Made by a program: the position numbers and the translations under genes. A DNA stretch of 64,000 nucleotides from Arthrobacter sp. Y81 (GTDB lineage: Bacteria; Actinomycetota; Actinomycetes; Actinomycetales; Micrococcaceae): contig NZ_PJIL01000005.1 of the NCBI RefSeq assembly GCF_002929335.1, positions 186,001 to 250,000 of the forward strand. Direction: 5' to 3'. The notes below the pieces were generated by a model that worked only from the letters and a program-made list of their open reading frames with translations, ran no database searches and was not told the origin of the DNA. This document shows positions 44,413 to 53,630 of this stretch, one piece after another. Within the stretch, counting starts at the first letter, position 1, and each line of letters opens with the position of its first letter.

Positions 44413-46118
44413 CGTGTCTGGCCTTTCATGGCGCCGTTCCTGGCGCCTGGTGATGCAGCGGCTGGTGCGGACCCACCGGCGAGCAGTTCGGTCACCACAC
44501 CGTCCTCCACATTCCAGCGGACGTCCAGGCGCACGTTTTCCAGCAGCCTGCGGTCATGCGTCACCAGGAGCAGGGCGCCGTCGTAGCTTTCCAGTGCCTC
44601 TTCGAGCTGCTCGATGGCGGGCAGGTCCAGGTGGTTGGTGGGCTCGTCCAGGACCAGCAGGTTCACGCCGCGGGCCTGCAGCAGGGCAAGCGCCGCGCGG
44701 GTCCGTTCGCCCGGGGAGAGCGAGTCGACCGGGCGCGAGGTGTGGTCCGCTTTGAGTCCGAACTTGGCCAGCAGGGTGCGGACTTCCGCCGGGGACAGCT
44801 CCTTCAGGACAGCCTCGACGGCGTCACCGAGGTTGAGGTCACCGGCCAGCAGGCCGCGGGCCTGGTCGATTTCGCCAATGGCCACGGAGGCGCCCATGGC
44901 GGCGTTGCCGGAGTCCGGCGGCCGGATCCCCAGCAGGAGCCGGAGCAGCGTGGACTTGCCGGCCCCGTTGGGACCGGTGATGCCGATGCGCTCCCCGGCG
45001 TTGAGCTGCAGGTTCACCGGCCCCAGCGTGAAGTCACCCTGGTGGACGACGGCGTCCCGCAGCGTTGCCACAACGGCACTGGATCGCGGGGCCTGGCCGA
45101 TGCTGAACTGCAGCTGCCACTCCTTGCGCGGCTCCTCCACTTCGTCGAGCCGGGCGATCCGGGATTCCATCTGCCGCACTTTCTGGGCCTGCTTCTCCGA
45201 GGATTCGGTGGAGGCCGCACGCCGGATCTTGTCATTGTCAGGGCTCTTCTTCATGGCGTTCCGGACGCCCTGGGAGCTCCACTCGCGCTGGGTCCGGGCG
45301 CGGGAAACGAGGTCCGCCTTCGTGTTGGCGAACTCCTCGTACCGCTCCCGGGCATGGCGGCGGGCCACGGCGCGTTCCTCCAGGAACGCCTCGTAGCCGC
45401 CGTCGTAAACGGCCACGGAGTTCTGGGCGAGGTCCAGTTCCACGATGGTGGTGACACAGCGGGCCAGGAACTCACGGTCGTGGGATACCAGGACCGCACC
45501 GCCGCGGAGCCCCTGCACGAACGCCTCCAGCTTGGCCAGCCCGTTGAGGTCAAGGTCGTTGGTGGGCTCATCGAGCAGGACCACGTCGAAGCGGCTCAGC
45601 AGCAGGGCGGCCAGCGCCACGCGTGCCGCCTGCCCGCCGGACAGCCCCGTCATGAGCGCCTCCGGCCCCACGTCCAGCCCCAGGTCGGCAAGGACCGGCG
45701 CGATCCGCTCGTCCAGGTCCGCAGCGCCGGAGGCCATCCAGCGGTCGAAGGCCAGGGAGTAGGCGTCATCGGCGCCGGCGGCACCCGAGCCCAGGGCCTC
45801 CGCCGTTGATTCCATGTCTGCCGTTGCCTGTGCACAGCCGGTCCGGCGTGCGACGTACCCCGCCACTGTCTCGCCGGCGACACGTTCGTGTTCCTGCGGC
45901 AGCCAGCCAACGAAGGCATCGGCCGGGGCCAGGCTCACCGATCCGGCCAGTGGCTGGTCCACCCCTGCCAGCAGCCGGAGAAGAGTGGATTTGCCGGCGC
46001 CGTTCGCGCCAACAACGCCCACAACGTCGCCCGGGGCCACGGTGAGGGAGAGTTTTGAGAAGAGTGTGCGGTGGTCGTGACCGCCCGAAAGATCTTTGGC
46101 AACAAGGGTTGCAGTCAT
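44409..46118 (-). CDS. ABC-F family ATP-binding protein
   Basis: A 569-residue protein with two ABC ATPase domains and no membrane part. Each has Walker A (GANGAGKST and GPNGAGKST), LSGG/LSPGE signatures and LLDEPTNDLDL / VLDEPTNHLDL. The linker between domains (about residues 245-330) is charged and helical, as in ribosome-acting ABC-F factors, some of which protect from antibiotics. The ATG has AGAGGA seven nt upstream. The 5' leader holds a hairpin and a 12-codon frame, an arrangement typical of inducible ABC-F resistance genes. Confidence 0.88.
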   Translation of the reverse strand: MTATLVAKDLSGGHDHRTLFSKLSLTVAPGDVVGVVGANGAGKSTLLRLLAGVDQPLAGSVSLAPADAFVGWLPQEHERVAGETVAGYVARRTGCAQATADMESTAEALGSGAAGADDAYSLAFDRWMASGAADLDERIAPVLADLGLDVGPEALMTGLSGGQAARVALAALLLSRFDVVLLDEPTNDLDLNGLAKLEAFVQGLRGGAVLVSHDREFLARCVTTIVELDLAQNSVAVYDGGYEAFLEERAVARRHARERYEEFANTKADLVSRARTQREWSSQGVRNAMKKSPDNDKIRRAASTESSEKQAQKVRQMESRIARLDEVEEPRKEWQLQFSIGQAPRSSAVVATLRDAVVHQGDFTLGPVNLQLNAGERIGITGPNGAGKSTLLRLLLGIRPPDSGNAAMGASVAIGEIDQARGLLAGDLNLGDAVEAVLKELSPAEVRTLLAKFGLKADHTSRPVDSLSPGERTRAALALLQARGVNLLVLDEPTNHLDLPAIEQLEEALESYDGALLLVTHDRRLLENVRLDVRWNVEDGVVTELLAGGSAPAAASPGARNGAMKGQTR

Positions 46119-46130
46119 TAGTCCATCCTC

Positions 46131-46169
46131 TCACTGCGGCCCAAAACGGCCTGAAATCCCGCCGGGCAT
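46131..46169 (-). CDS. Putative 12-residue leader peptide of the ABC-F gene
   Basis: ATG to TGA encodes MPGGISGRFGPQ, ending 12 nt before the ABC-F ATG and directly ahead of its ribosome-binding site. It follows the 3' arm of the hairpin by only a few nt. Its own ribosome-binding site is weak (GCGGG). It is plausible as a stalling peptide, but unproven. Confidence 0.4.
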   Translation of the reverse strand: MPGGISGRFGPQ

Positions 46170-46173
46170 GGAA

Positions 46174-46232
46174 GAACCCGCTGGTCCGGACTTGGGGGGT
46201 GTACGGACCAACGGGTTCGACCATCTAGCATA
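46174..46232 (-). promoter_or_regulatory. ABC-F gene promoter -10 and 5' leader hairpin
   Basis: GAACCCGCTGGTCCG (46174-46188) and CGGACCAACGGGTTC (46204-46218) form a 15-position stem with one mismatch and a 15-nt loop. On the minus strand the arm is followed by TTCTTCC. A -10-like TATGCT at 46232-46227 would start the transcript right at the hairpin. It could be an attenuator. Confidence 0.5.
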
Positions 46233-46301
46233 GTTCACATACCCCCCGCCGTAAAATCGACGGTCGCTACTCCAACCGCCCCACCCCGCAGGAAGCCATC
46301 C

Positions 46302-47048
46302 ATGCCACTCCCCGCCAAGGCGTTCCAACGCTGGCTTCACGGAATAGCGCCCCAGGCGAGCACTGCCGATATCTGCAGGATCTCCGGGGTCAAGCGGACC
46401 ACCCTGGCGCAGCAGCTGGTCCGCGGGAAGGTGGCGGAAAGCACCGTCGTCAGCATCAGCCGGGCCTTCAATATCAACCCGGTGGCGGCGTTGGCCACCT
46501 TCGCGAGTTACAGCGAGCTTGCCGGAAGCCCCGTGCTGCCCACTGCCGCGGAACTGGTCAGCCAGATCGCCACCATGGACCTCCTGAGTGCGGTCATTGC
46601 CCGCTCCGCCGGTGCAGCGGGCGGCGGCGACGCGGATAGGCCGCCGCCCGCCCCGCCGCTCACACCCGCGCCGCATGCAACCTCCGTGAAGAACTGGGTA
46701 GACGCAATCGACGACGGCGAGCTCCGGCACCGGGTTTCCGCCGCCACCGGGATCGCCCCCCAGAATTACTCCGCGCAGCTGACCGCCAACCGGCTGACCC
46801 CGGAGCTGGCCATCGCCACGTCCAGGGCAGCCGGCGTTGGGCTGACTGGCGGGCTCGTGGCCACCGGAATGATTACCGAGTCCGAGGCCGGCTGGCCGCC
46901 CGGCGCACGGCAGGCAGCCCTGGACGCCTTGTCCGATGGCGAGCTCGCCGCCCTGGCCGGCGAGCGGCTGCAGGCGCTGGGAAAGACCCTCAGGCGCCAG
47001 GAACAAGACCACCAACAAACCAAAACGATCTGGGAGAACCTCGGATGA
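46302..47048 (+). CDS. HTH-domain protein of unknown function
   Basis: A 248-residue protein. The N-terminal part (about 18-60) reads as a helix-turn-helix, STADICRISGVKRTTLAQQL, followed by STVVSISRAFNINPVAALATF. A Pro-rich linker (PPPAPPLTPAPH) at about 113-125 separates a second, similar-looking helical repeat (VSAATGIAPQNYSAQLTANR) in the C-terminal half. It may therefore contain two related DNA-binding-like modules. GGAAG precedes the ATG. Its stop overlaps the start of the membrane protein gene (ATGA). Confidence 0.65.
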   Translation: MPLPAKAFQRWLHGIAPQASTADICRISGVKRTTLAQQLVRGKVAESTVVSISRAFNINPVAALATFASYSELAGSPVLPTAAELVSQIATMDLLSAVIARSAGAAGGGDADRPPPAPPLTPAPHATSVKNWVDAIDDGELRHRVSAATGIAPQNYSAQLTANRLTPELAIATSRAAGVGLTGGLVATGMITESEAGWPPGARQAALDALSDGELAALAGERLQALGKTLRRQEQDHQQTKTIWENLG

Positions 47049-47779
47049 TCGAGATCCTGCAATGGTCCACCCTGGCCGTCTGCTGCGCCGCTGCGGTGGC
47101 ACGAATTCCAAGTGCGGTCAGGGGTGAGAACAGGTCACTCTTTTACATCTTCCTGCTGGCCACACTCGCAATCCTCCTGAGCATTGACGGCCCGTATGTT
47201 GCCATCGACGGCCTGCTCGGCGGCATCAACGTCGCCAACCTCATACTGCGCTTCGTCCTCTTCACCGTCATCTTTTTCATCGGGCTGCGTTGCGTGAATG
47301 CCTTCGGCGCCGATAAACAGAGGCGCTGGCTGGTCGGGCGGCCGGGGCTGCTGGTGTTTGGCCTCATCTCTGCCGTCATGGTCGTCTTTTTCGCCATGAT
47401 GGATTCGTTTAGCTCGTCGGCGGGGCTTAGTGCGGTGTACGAGCGCAGCACCCGCAATGCCCACCTGGTGGAGTATTACGGTGCAGCCGGGCGCGCCTAC
47501 CCGGCCTACGTTTCCCTGGTCCTCCTCCCCGCCATGGTGAAGGCCGTTGGCAGCCGGCTGCCGGGGCTGGTGCGGGCGGGGGCCCTCCTGCTGGCCATCG
47601 GCGGTGTCTGCCTGACCGTGAGCCTGCTGTTCCCCTTCTTCCCGGCACAGTTGACTCCCCTGAAGTTCGTCATCAATTACGGAGCCGCGCTCTGCTTCGT
47701 GGTGGGCCTCGCCGCCTTCTGGATCGCAAGGGTCCGGGCAACGCAATCCGCCCCGCAAAAGTCATCTACTGCAAAGTAG
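47045..47779 (+). CDS. Polytopic membrane protein, MAB_1171c-like
   Basis: A 244-residue protein with about seven hydrophobic helices spread along its length and only a short basic tail. Helix-linking segments include IPSAVRGENRSLFYIFLL and VSLVLLPAMVKAVGSRLPG. The general pattern resembles the MAB_1171c-type putative transporters that in actinobacteria are often paired with HTH regulators, as here; this is a resemblance, not a firm assignment. It overlaps the HTH gene by 4 nt. The 188 nt after it hold no gene I can see. Confidence 0.6.
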   Translation: MIEILQWSTLAVCCAAAVARIPSAVRGENRSLFYIFLLATLAILLSIDGPYVAIDGLLGGINVANLILRFVLFTVIFFIGLRCVNAFGADKQRRWLVGRPGLLVFGLISAVMVVFFAMMDSFSSSAGLSAVYERSTRNAHLVEYYGAAGRAYPAYVSLVLLPAMVKAVGSRLPGLVRAGALLLAIGGVCLTVSLLFPFFPAQLTPLKFVINYGAALCFVVGLAAFWIARVRATQSAPQKSSTAK

Positions 47780-47967
47780 ACTTAGGGCTTTCACAAAATC
47801 ATTAGAACGTGAGAGAATCATGAATGTGTGAAAGTGGCTTCTGCCTGGAGTCGGGAATGGGGACAATCCGTTCGACGCCGGGCAGCCACAGAGCGCTATT
47901 GGGGGGATGAGTGGTGGCGGGCCGTTGGGGACCGCCCCCACTCAGCCTGTTTAACGGCCGTTGCGCC

Positions 47968-50900
47968 TCAGCGGGTGAATCGCAGGGTCACGAGCTGGAA
48001 CGGGCGGAGCGTCAGTTTCGCGGAATCCAGGCCCGCTGTCACGCCTTGGCCCGCAATTGGACGCTCCAGCAGATCCACGGCATGCACTTTCTTCGTGTCG
48101 AAGTTCGCCGTCACCATTCCCTCTGACCGCTCCCCCAGGGATTCGTAGAGACGTACGATGACATCGCCGGAGCCGTCTTCCGCCAGCTTCACCGCCTCGA
48201 CCACGATTCCCTGGTTGAACACCGTGAACAGGGGGCTGACGGCGTGCGCGCCCTTCACGATGCGCGGTGCAAGGTTGGTCCGGTAGCCCTCTTCGACGGC
48301 GTCGGCGATGGCCGCCCCGGGCCTGATGGTCACCAGGAGTTCGTGCCGGCCACGGTCCGCACCCGGATCCGGGTACTTGGGGGCGCGCAGCAGCGACGTG
48401 CGCACCGTAGTGGTGGTGCCGCCGTCGTCCCTCACGCTGCGGGTGACGTCGTGGCCGTAACTGGAGGCGTTGGACACCGCCACGCCATAGCCCGGCTCCG
48501 CCACGTGGATCCAGCGGTGGGCGCAGATTTCGAACTTCGCCGCTTCCCAGGACGTGTTGGTGTGGGTGGGCCGGAACACATGCCCGAACTGGGTCTCCGA
48601 CGCGGAGCGGTCCGCCCGGACGTCCAGCGGGAAGCCGATCTTGAGCAGCTTTTCCCGTTCCTGCCAGTCCACGGCGGTCAGGATGCTCAGTGATCCGGAG
48701 CCGGCCTCAAGCGAAATCCGCTGGGTGATGGCTGACGATCCGGCCAGCCGTTCCACCACCACGACGGCGTCCCAGCCGCCCCGCTCCAGCGTCACCGAAC
48801 GCGCTTTGGTCAGTGAGGTGACGTTCCGGCGGTAGAACTCGTCAATGTCCCATGCGTCCCATTCGTTGGGCGTATCGCGGTGGAGTTCCAGATGGTTCCC
48901 GAACTGGCCCGGGGCAATCGCTTCGCGGCCGCTGGCATGGTCCAGAAGCGAGGTCAGGAGCCCGTTGGCGTCCAGCACGGCCCTGATCACGCCGTTGTCC
49001 AGGATGTAGCCCCCGCCGGATTCGGTCACCGTCACCGGGTGGTCGCTCCGGACGGGTTCGGCGGCGGCCAGGGCGGGAACACCGCTGCGTTCGTGCGGTG
49101 CGGCGTTGAGCAGGAACTCGCTGGTGCCTTCCCCGAGTGCGGCGCGCGCGGCGCCGGCGATGATGGCCTCAAGGGCATCCGCGACGGCTGCATAGTTCCG
49201 CTCGGCGTCCTGGTGGACCCACGCGATCGAACTCCCGGGCAGGATGTCATGGAACTGCTGAAGCAGGACCAGTTGCCACAGGCGTTTCAGTTCGGCTGCC
49301 GGGTAGGCGAACCCGCCCGCAGTGCGGACGGAGGCGGTGGCGCACCACAGTTCGGCTTCCCGGAGCAGGTGTTCGCTGCGCCGGTTGCCCAGTTTGGTTT
49401 TTGCCTGGCTGGTGTACGTTCCGCGGTGCAGTTCCAGGTACATCTCCCCCACCCACACGGGCAGGGACGTGTATTCAGCCTGCGCCTGCGTGAAGAAGTT
49501 GGCGGCAGTGCCGATCCGCACCTTCGGGGAGCCTTCGAGGTCGGCCGTGCGGTGGGCTGCGGCGATCATTTCCCGGGTTGGTCCGCCCCCGCCGTCGCCG
49601 TAACCGAACGGGACCAGCGAGACGGTGCCGCGGCCGTGGTCCCGGTAGTTCCGTTCGGCGTGCGCCAGTTCGCGGCCGCTCAGTTCCGAGTTGTAGGTGT
49701 CAATGGGCGGGAAGTGGGTGAACAGCCGGGTGCCGTCGATCCCTTCCCAGTTGAAGGTGTGGTGCGGCATCCTGTTGACCTGGTTCCAGGAGATCTTCTG
49801 GGTCAGGAACCACTTGCTGCCAGCCGCCTTTACGATCTGGGGCAGCGCACCTGAGTATCCAAAGGAATCAGGCAGCCAGGCTTCCTGGCAATCCACACCA
49901 AATTCATCCAGGAAGAACTTCTTCCCTTCGATGAACTGCCGGGCCATGGCCTCGCCGCCTGGCATGTTGGTGTCCGATTCCACCCACATGCCGCCCACCG
50001 GTACGAATTGGCCGGCCTTGACCTTCTCGCGGATACGGCCGAAGAGTTCAGGGTAGAACTCCTTCATCCAGGCCAGCTGCTGCGCGGACGAACAGGAGAA
50101 AACGAAGTCCGGAGACTCGTCCATCAGGGCCACGACGTTGGAGAACGTGCGGGCACACTTGCGGATGGTTTCCCGGACCGGCCATAGCCATGCGGAGTCG
50201 ATGTGCGCGTGGCCCGTGGCAACCAGCTGGTGGGCCGAGGCGTAGGCCGGGCGGGACAGCACCTCGGCCAGGGCTGCACGGCCCGCCGCCGCGGTGCCGG
50301 GAACGTCGTCCGGATCCATGATGTCCAGCATCCGTTCCAGGGCGCGGAGGATCTCGTGCCGGCGCGGCAGTTCCATGGGGAGCTCGTGCATGAGGCCGCT
50401 CAGGGTCCAGACGTCCTGCTGCAGTGCCCAGACGGTCTGGTTGAGTTCGGCGATCGCGATGGTGCCAAGCCGGTATTTGGGGTCCTGCCCCGCGGTCGCC
50501 TTGTCGCCGTAGGGCATGGCTGCGAATGTCCAGCCCTGCGCGACGTCGGGATTGGCGGCGGCCTCGACGTAGAAGTCCACTGCCATGCCGCTGCCCAGGA
50601 GCTTCAGCGGTATGTACTGGTTCCGCGGTGAGATGGCCTTGATGATGGTTCCGTCCGGCCGCCAAGCGATTCCCTCGCACTGGAAGCCCGGGAGCTCACG
50701 GGTGAAGCCAAGGTCCACCACGATTTCCACCGCGGTGTCAGGAGCGGTTCCCCATGAGTCCGGCACCTCGCCCTGCAGCCTCATCCATTTGGTGCTCCAC
50801 GGGCGGCCCCACGGCGACCCGTGGTCCAGCGGGGTGAAGTCGTGGTGGAGGGCTTCCATGACGGAAACTGGCTCGTCCGGAACGTCCCAGCTGCCGAGGT

Positions 50901-50994
50901 TCAACGGGACGCTGCGGGTATACACCGCGGTGTCCACGCGTTCGCGCATGAAGCGGTCGAGACGGACTTCCGTGATGCGTCGGTCGTCGTGCAA
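47968..50994 (-). CDS. Glycoside hydrolase family 38 alpha-mannosidase
   Basis: A 1008-residue enzyme, probably cytoplasmic since no signal peptide is visible. The catalytic domain has GHAHIDSAWLWPVRETIRKC (metal His and Asp), GGMWVESDTNMPGGEA, and WLPDSFGYSGALPQI, which carries the presumed nucleophile Asp. A central helical domain (FHDILPGSSIAWVHQDAE) and a long beta-rich C-terminus follow. The start is TTG at 50994 with AGAGGA six nt upstream. It hydrolyses alpha-mannosides, perhaps after import; no transporter is adjacent. A LacI-type half palindrome lies about 165 nt upstream. Confidence 0.92.
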   Translation of the reverse strand: MHDDRRITEVRLDRFMRERVDTAVYTRSVPLNLGSWDVPDEPVSVMEALHHDFTPLDHGSPWGRPWSTKWMRLQGEVPDSWGTAPDTAVEIVVDLGFTRELPGFQCEGIAWRPDGTIIKAISPRNQYIPLKLLGSGMAVDFYVEAAANPDVAQGWTFAAMPYGDKATAGQDPKYRLGTIAIAELNQTVWALQQDVWTLSGLMHELPMELPRRHEILRALERMLDIMDPDDVPGTAAAGRAALAEVLSRPAYASAHQLVATGHAHIDSAWLWPVRETIRKCARTFSNVVALMDESPDFVFSCSSAQQLAWMKEFYPELFGRIREKVKAGQFVPVGGMWVESDTNMPGGEAMARQFIEGKKFFLDEFGVDCQEAWLPDSFGYSGALPQIVKAAGSKWFLTQKISWNQVNRMPHHTFNWEGIDGTRLFTHFPPIDTYNSELSGRELAHAERNYRDHGRGTVSLVPFGYGDGGGGPTREMIAAAHRTADLEGSPKVRIGTAANFFTQAQAEYTSLPVWVGEMYLELHRGTYTSQAKTKLGNRRSEHLLREAELWCATASVRTAGGFAYPAAELKRLWQLVLLQQFHDILPGSSIAWVHQDAERNYAAVADALEAIIAGAARAALGEGTSEFLLNAAPHERSGVPALAAAEPVRSDHPVTVTESGGGYILDNGVIRAVLDANGLLTSLLDHASGREAIAPGQFGNHLELHRDTPNEWDAWDIDEFYRRNVTSLTKARSVTLERGGWDAVVVVERLAGSSAITQRISLEAGSGSLSILTAVDWQEREKLLKIGFPLDVRADRSASETQFGHVFRPTHTNTSWEAAKFEICAHRWIHVAEPGYGVAVSNASSYGHDVTRSVRDDGGTTTTVRTSLLRAPKYPDPGADRGRHELLVTIRPGAAIADAVEEGYRTNLAPRIVKGAHAVSPLFTVFNQGIVVEAVKLAEDGSGDVIVRLYESLGERSEGMVTANFDTKKVHAVDLLERPIAGQGVTAGLDSAKLTLRPFQLVTLRFTR

Positions 50995-51156
50995 TGTGGT
51001 CCTCTTTAATGCCTGTGGCCTGGGAGCTGACAGCTGGTCCGCGGTACGTGCCTGCCCGCTGGCTTCAGCTTATGCGCACACCCTGGAACTCGGCCGAAGG
51101 AGCGGATCGGCGCGTCCAATCGATGGATAAAATCTACTGCGCCCAGTCCGTTAATC

Positions 51157-51167
51157 CAAGCGCTTTG
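51157..51167. promoter_or_regulatory. LacI-family-like operator
   Basis: CAAGCGCTTTG contains the perfect palindrome AAGCGCTT (51158-51165), the central CG type typical of LacI-family sugar regulators. It sits between fdhD and the mannosidase, about 165 bp upstream of the latter's TTG start. No regulator gene is nearby. Confidence 0.35.
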
Positions 51168-51168
51168 C

Positions 51169-52041
51169 CTATCCGGGCACCGGTGCGGGAGCCGTGATCC
51201 GGTGTTGTCCGGCATAGACATTAAGCTTGGTGCCCCTGCTGAAGCCTGCCAGCGTCATGCCGCTGGCTTCCGCAAGCTCCACGGCCAGGCTGGAAGGTGC
51301 ACTGACGGCGGCCAGCACCGGGATGCCGGCGAGGGCGGCCTTCTGCACGAGTTCGAATGAGGCCCTCCCGGAGACCTGCAAGACCGTGCCCGCCAGCGGC
51401 AGCAGCCGTTCCCGCAGCGCCCAGCCAACCACTTTGTCCACGGCGTTGTGGCGCCCCACGTCCTCACGCAGGCACAACAGCTCAGTGCCGCCGTCGTCCG
51501 TGATCCGGAAGAGCCCGGCGGCGTGGACTCCTCCCGTGGCCTCGAAGACGGCCTGCGCTGCGCGGAGTTTGTCCGGCAGCCCGGACAGCGTCTCCACAGG
51601 GACAGTCAGCGGATCCGCCGCGGGGCTGAAATGCGACGACTTGCGGACGGCGTCGATGGAATCGGTGCCGCAGATGCCGCACGAGCTTGAGGTGAAGATG
51701 TTCCGTCCCCTGTCGGGCAGGACGACGTCGGGCCGCAGCTGCGCTTCCACAACGTTGAAGGTCTGCACCCCGTTCTCGTCCTCGCCCGCGCAAAACCGCA
51801 GCGAGACGAGCTGCTCGGGGGCCCAGATGATGCCCTCGGACACCAGGAATCCGGCCACAAGGTCAAAATCGTCTCCGGGCGTCCGCATGGTTACGGTAAA
51901 GGGAAGGGATCCCAGCCGTATTTCCAGCGGTTCCTCCACCGCCAGCACGTCTTCCCGGTGCCGCACGGGAAATTCAAGGGACTGGGGTGAACCGTCCAGG
52001 ACAAACCTGTGGATCTTGCGGCGTTGCGTCATGCGGGCCAC
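51169..52041 (-). CDS. fdhD: Formate dehydrogenase accessory sulfurtransferase FdhD
   Basis: A 290-residue protein that passes sulfur to the molybdenum cofactor of formate dehydrogenase. The catalytic CxxC is present in SSSCGICGTDSIDAV at about residues 120-123. LCLREDVGRHNAVDKVVGWA and VSGRASFELVQKAALAGIPV are family signatures. The GTG start has TTAGGAGC upstream. It is the last gene of the molybdenum cofactor group; the cognate dehydrogenase is not in this window. Confidence 0.95.
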   Translation of the reverse strand: MARMTQRRKIHRFVLDGSPQSLEFPVRHREDVLAVEEPLEIRLGSLPFTVTMRTPGDDFDLVAGFLVSEGIIWAPEQLVSLRFCAGEDENGVQTFNVVEAQLRPDVVLPDRGRNIFTSSSCGICGTDSIDAVRKSSHFSPAADPLTVPVETLSGLPDKLRAAQAVFEATGGVHAAGLFRITDDGGTELLCLREDVGRHNAVDKVVGWALRERLLPLAGTVLQVSGRASFELVQKAALAGIPVLAAVSAPSSLAVELAEASGMTLAGFSRGTKLNVYAGQHRITAPAPVPG

Positions 52042-52112
52042 GTTGTGCTCCTAACAGTGCGGGATATGACCATCATTGCAAGCCGGAACCGGCTTCACCA
52101 GCGGGGACCGAA

Positions 52113-53630
52113 TTAGCCCAGCAGTGCGCTCCAGTCCACGGGACCGTCCGAAGCCGCGGGCTTCCGGGAAGCCTTGCGTGGAGCAGTCTTGGGCTTCGCG
52201 GCCGCAGGTTCCGCCTGCTGGATCGGCGCGCCCCAGGGTAAGGCGAAGGCGGGCACCGCCTCCCCCAGCTGAACGCCGTGCGGCGGAACCACCAGGACGC
52301 CGTCCGCCGCCGCCAGGCCGCGCATCATGCCGGGACCGGCGTGCTGGGCCGGGGATGCCATGCCGTACAGGAGCCTGAACGGCATCAGCCTCGTCCGTCC
52401 CGGATCCGGGTCGATCAGCGTTCCGCAAGGCACTTCACCGACCGGCGGCAGTGTCCCGTGGCCCAAGGCGGCCAGCAACGGCGCACCCACCGTGCAGAGC
52501 GCCATCATCGCGGCAAGGGGATTGCCGGGCAGGCCAAGGATGAAACGGCCGTCCGGCAGCTCGGCGAGGACCGCCGGGTGCCCGGGACGCATGGCGATGC
52601 CGTCGATCAAGAGGCGACCGCCGAGTTCCGCGACAGCCCGGCGGAGGTGGTCGGTCCCGGAACGGCCGGTTCCGCCGGTGGTGATGACGACGTCGGCAGG
52701 CGCCTCTTCCGCTGCCGGCTCCCCTGTGTCCGGACGAAGCCCTGACCCGTCATCCGGCCCGGTGTCTTCCAGGGCAGCAAGCCATTCGTCGTAGTCGTCG
52801 CCGATTTTCTCCTGCCCGGCGCTGATGCCGCCGAGCATCTCAACCACGGCTCCAAGCTGCGGGCCGAAGGTGTCCCGGACCTTGCCCGGCGCGGGCAGGC
52901 CTGCGGTGACCACCTCCGATCCTGTCAGCAGGAGCTTCACCACAGGTTTCCCCTGGACCCGCAGGGTGTCATGGCCGGCCAGCGCCGCGAGGGCCAGGTG
53001 GGCCGGGTTCAGGACCGTGCCGCTTTTGACCAGGATGTCCCCGGCGGCCGCTTCCTCGCCCGCCTTCCGGATGTGCTGGCCGTTCTTCGGTTCACCGGGC
53101 CGTGCGGCCCCGCCGAGGGCCAGGACCGGGAGCCCTTCGTCGTCCGTGGTTATCGTGCCGCTCTCGCTGCGGAGAACAGCCTTCGCCCCGGGCGGAATGA
53201 GGCCGCCGGTGACGATGGGGCTGGCCTGGTGGGGTGCGAGCCGATGTCCGGGGTCCGCCAGGATCCAGGGCCCTGTGCCGTTCACTGCCCAGCCGTCCAT
53301 GGCGGACGACGCGTAGTGCGGCATGTCCTGGAGCGCCGTAATATCGGCTGCGAGCGTTCGGCCCAGCGCGGTCCTGAGCGGCACCAGGCCGGGCGGAATG
53401 GGAGTTGCGCAATCGAATGACGCCTGCCGGGCCTCCTGCCAGGTGTGCGCCAAATGGCTGTCCCCGGTATCGGCGGACCCGGCTGCCGTGGCAGCGGCGT
53501 CCTCAGCTCCGGGATCGGAGGAGGACCCGCTGGCGCCTCCCCCAGGGCGTGGATCGGCTGAATCTTCGGTTTCGCCGCGTTCGGGCCCGTCGCTGGCGGC
53601 GTCACCCCCGTCCGGCGGCGCAGCCGTCAT
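52113..53630 (-). CDS. moeA: Molybdopterin molybdotransferase MoeA
   Basis: A 505-residue enzyme inserting molybdenum into molybdopterin-AMP. The MoeA core starts at about residue 60 (TWQEARQASFDC) with MPHYASSAMDGWAVNG, GEEAAAGDILVKSGTVLNPA, LLTGSEVV, VVITTGGTGRSGTDHLR and FILGLPGNPLAAMM. The first 60 residues are an acidic Gly/Ala/Ser-rich extension not found in most MoeA. A roughly 25-residue insertion (GPDDGSGLRPDTGEPAAEEA) falls before VVITTGGT. The ATG overlaps the stop of the DUF6457 gene. Confidence 0.92.
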   Translation of the reverse strand: MTAAPPDGGDAASDGPERGETEDSADPRPGGGASGSSSDPGAEDAAATAAGSADTGDSHLAHTWQEARQASFDCATPIPPGLVPLRTALGRTLAADITALQDMPHYASSAMDGWAVNGTGPWILADPGHRLAPHQASPIVTGGLIPPGAKAVLRSESGTITTDDEGLPVLALGGAARPGEPKNGQHIRKAGEEAAAGDILVKSGTVLNPAHLALAALAGHDTLRVQGKPVVKLLLTGSEVVTAGLPAPGKVRDTFGPQLGAVVEMLGGISAGQEKIGDDYDEWLAALEDTGPDDGSGLRPDTGEPAAEEAPADVVITTGGTGRSGTDHLRRAVAELGGRLLIDGIAMRPGHPAVLAELPDGRFILGLPGNPLAAMMALCTVGAPLLAALGHGTLPPVGEVPCGTLIDPDPGRTRLMPFRLLYGMASPAQHAGPGMMRGLAAADGVLVVPPHGVQLGEAVPAFALPWGAPIQQAEPAAAKPKTAPRKASRKPAASDGPVDWSALLG

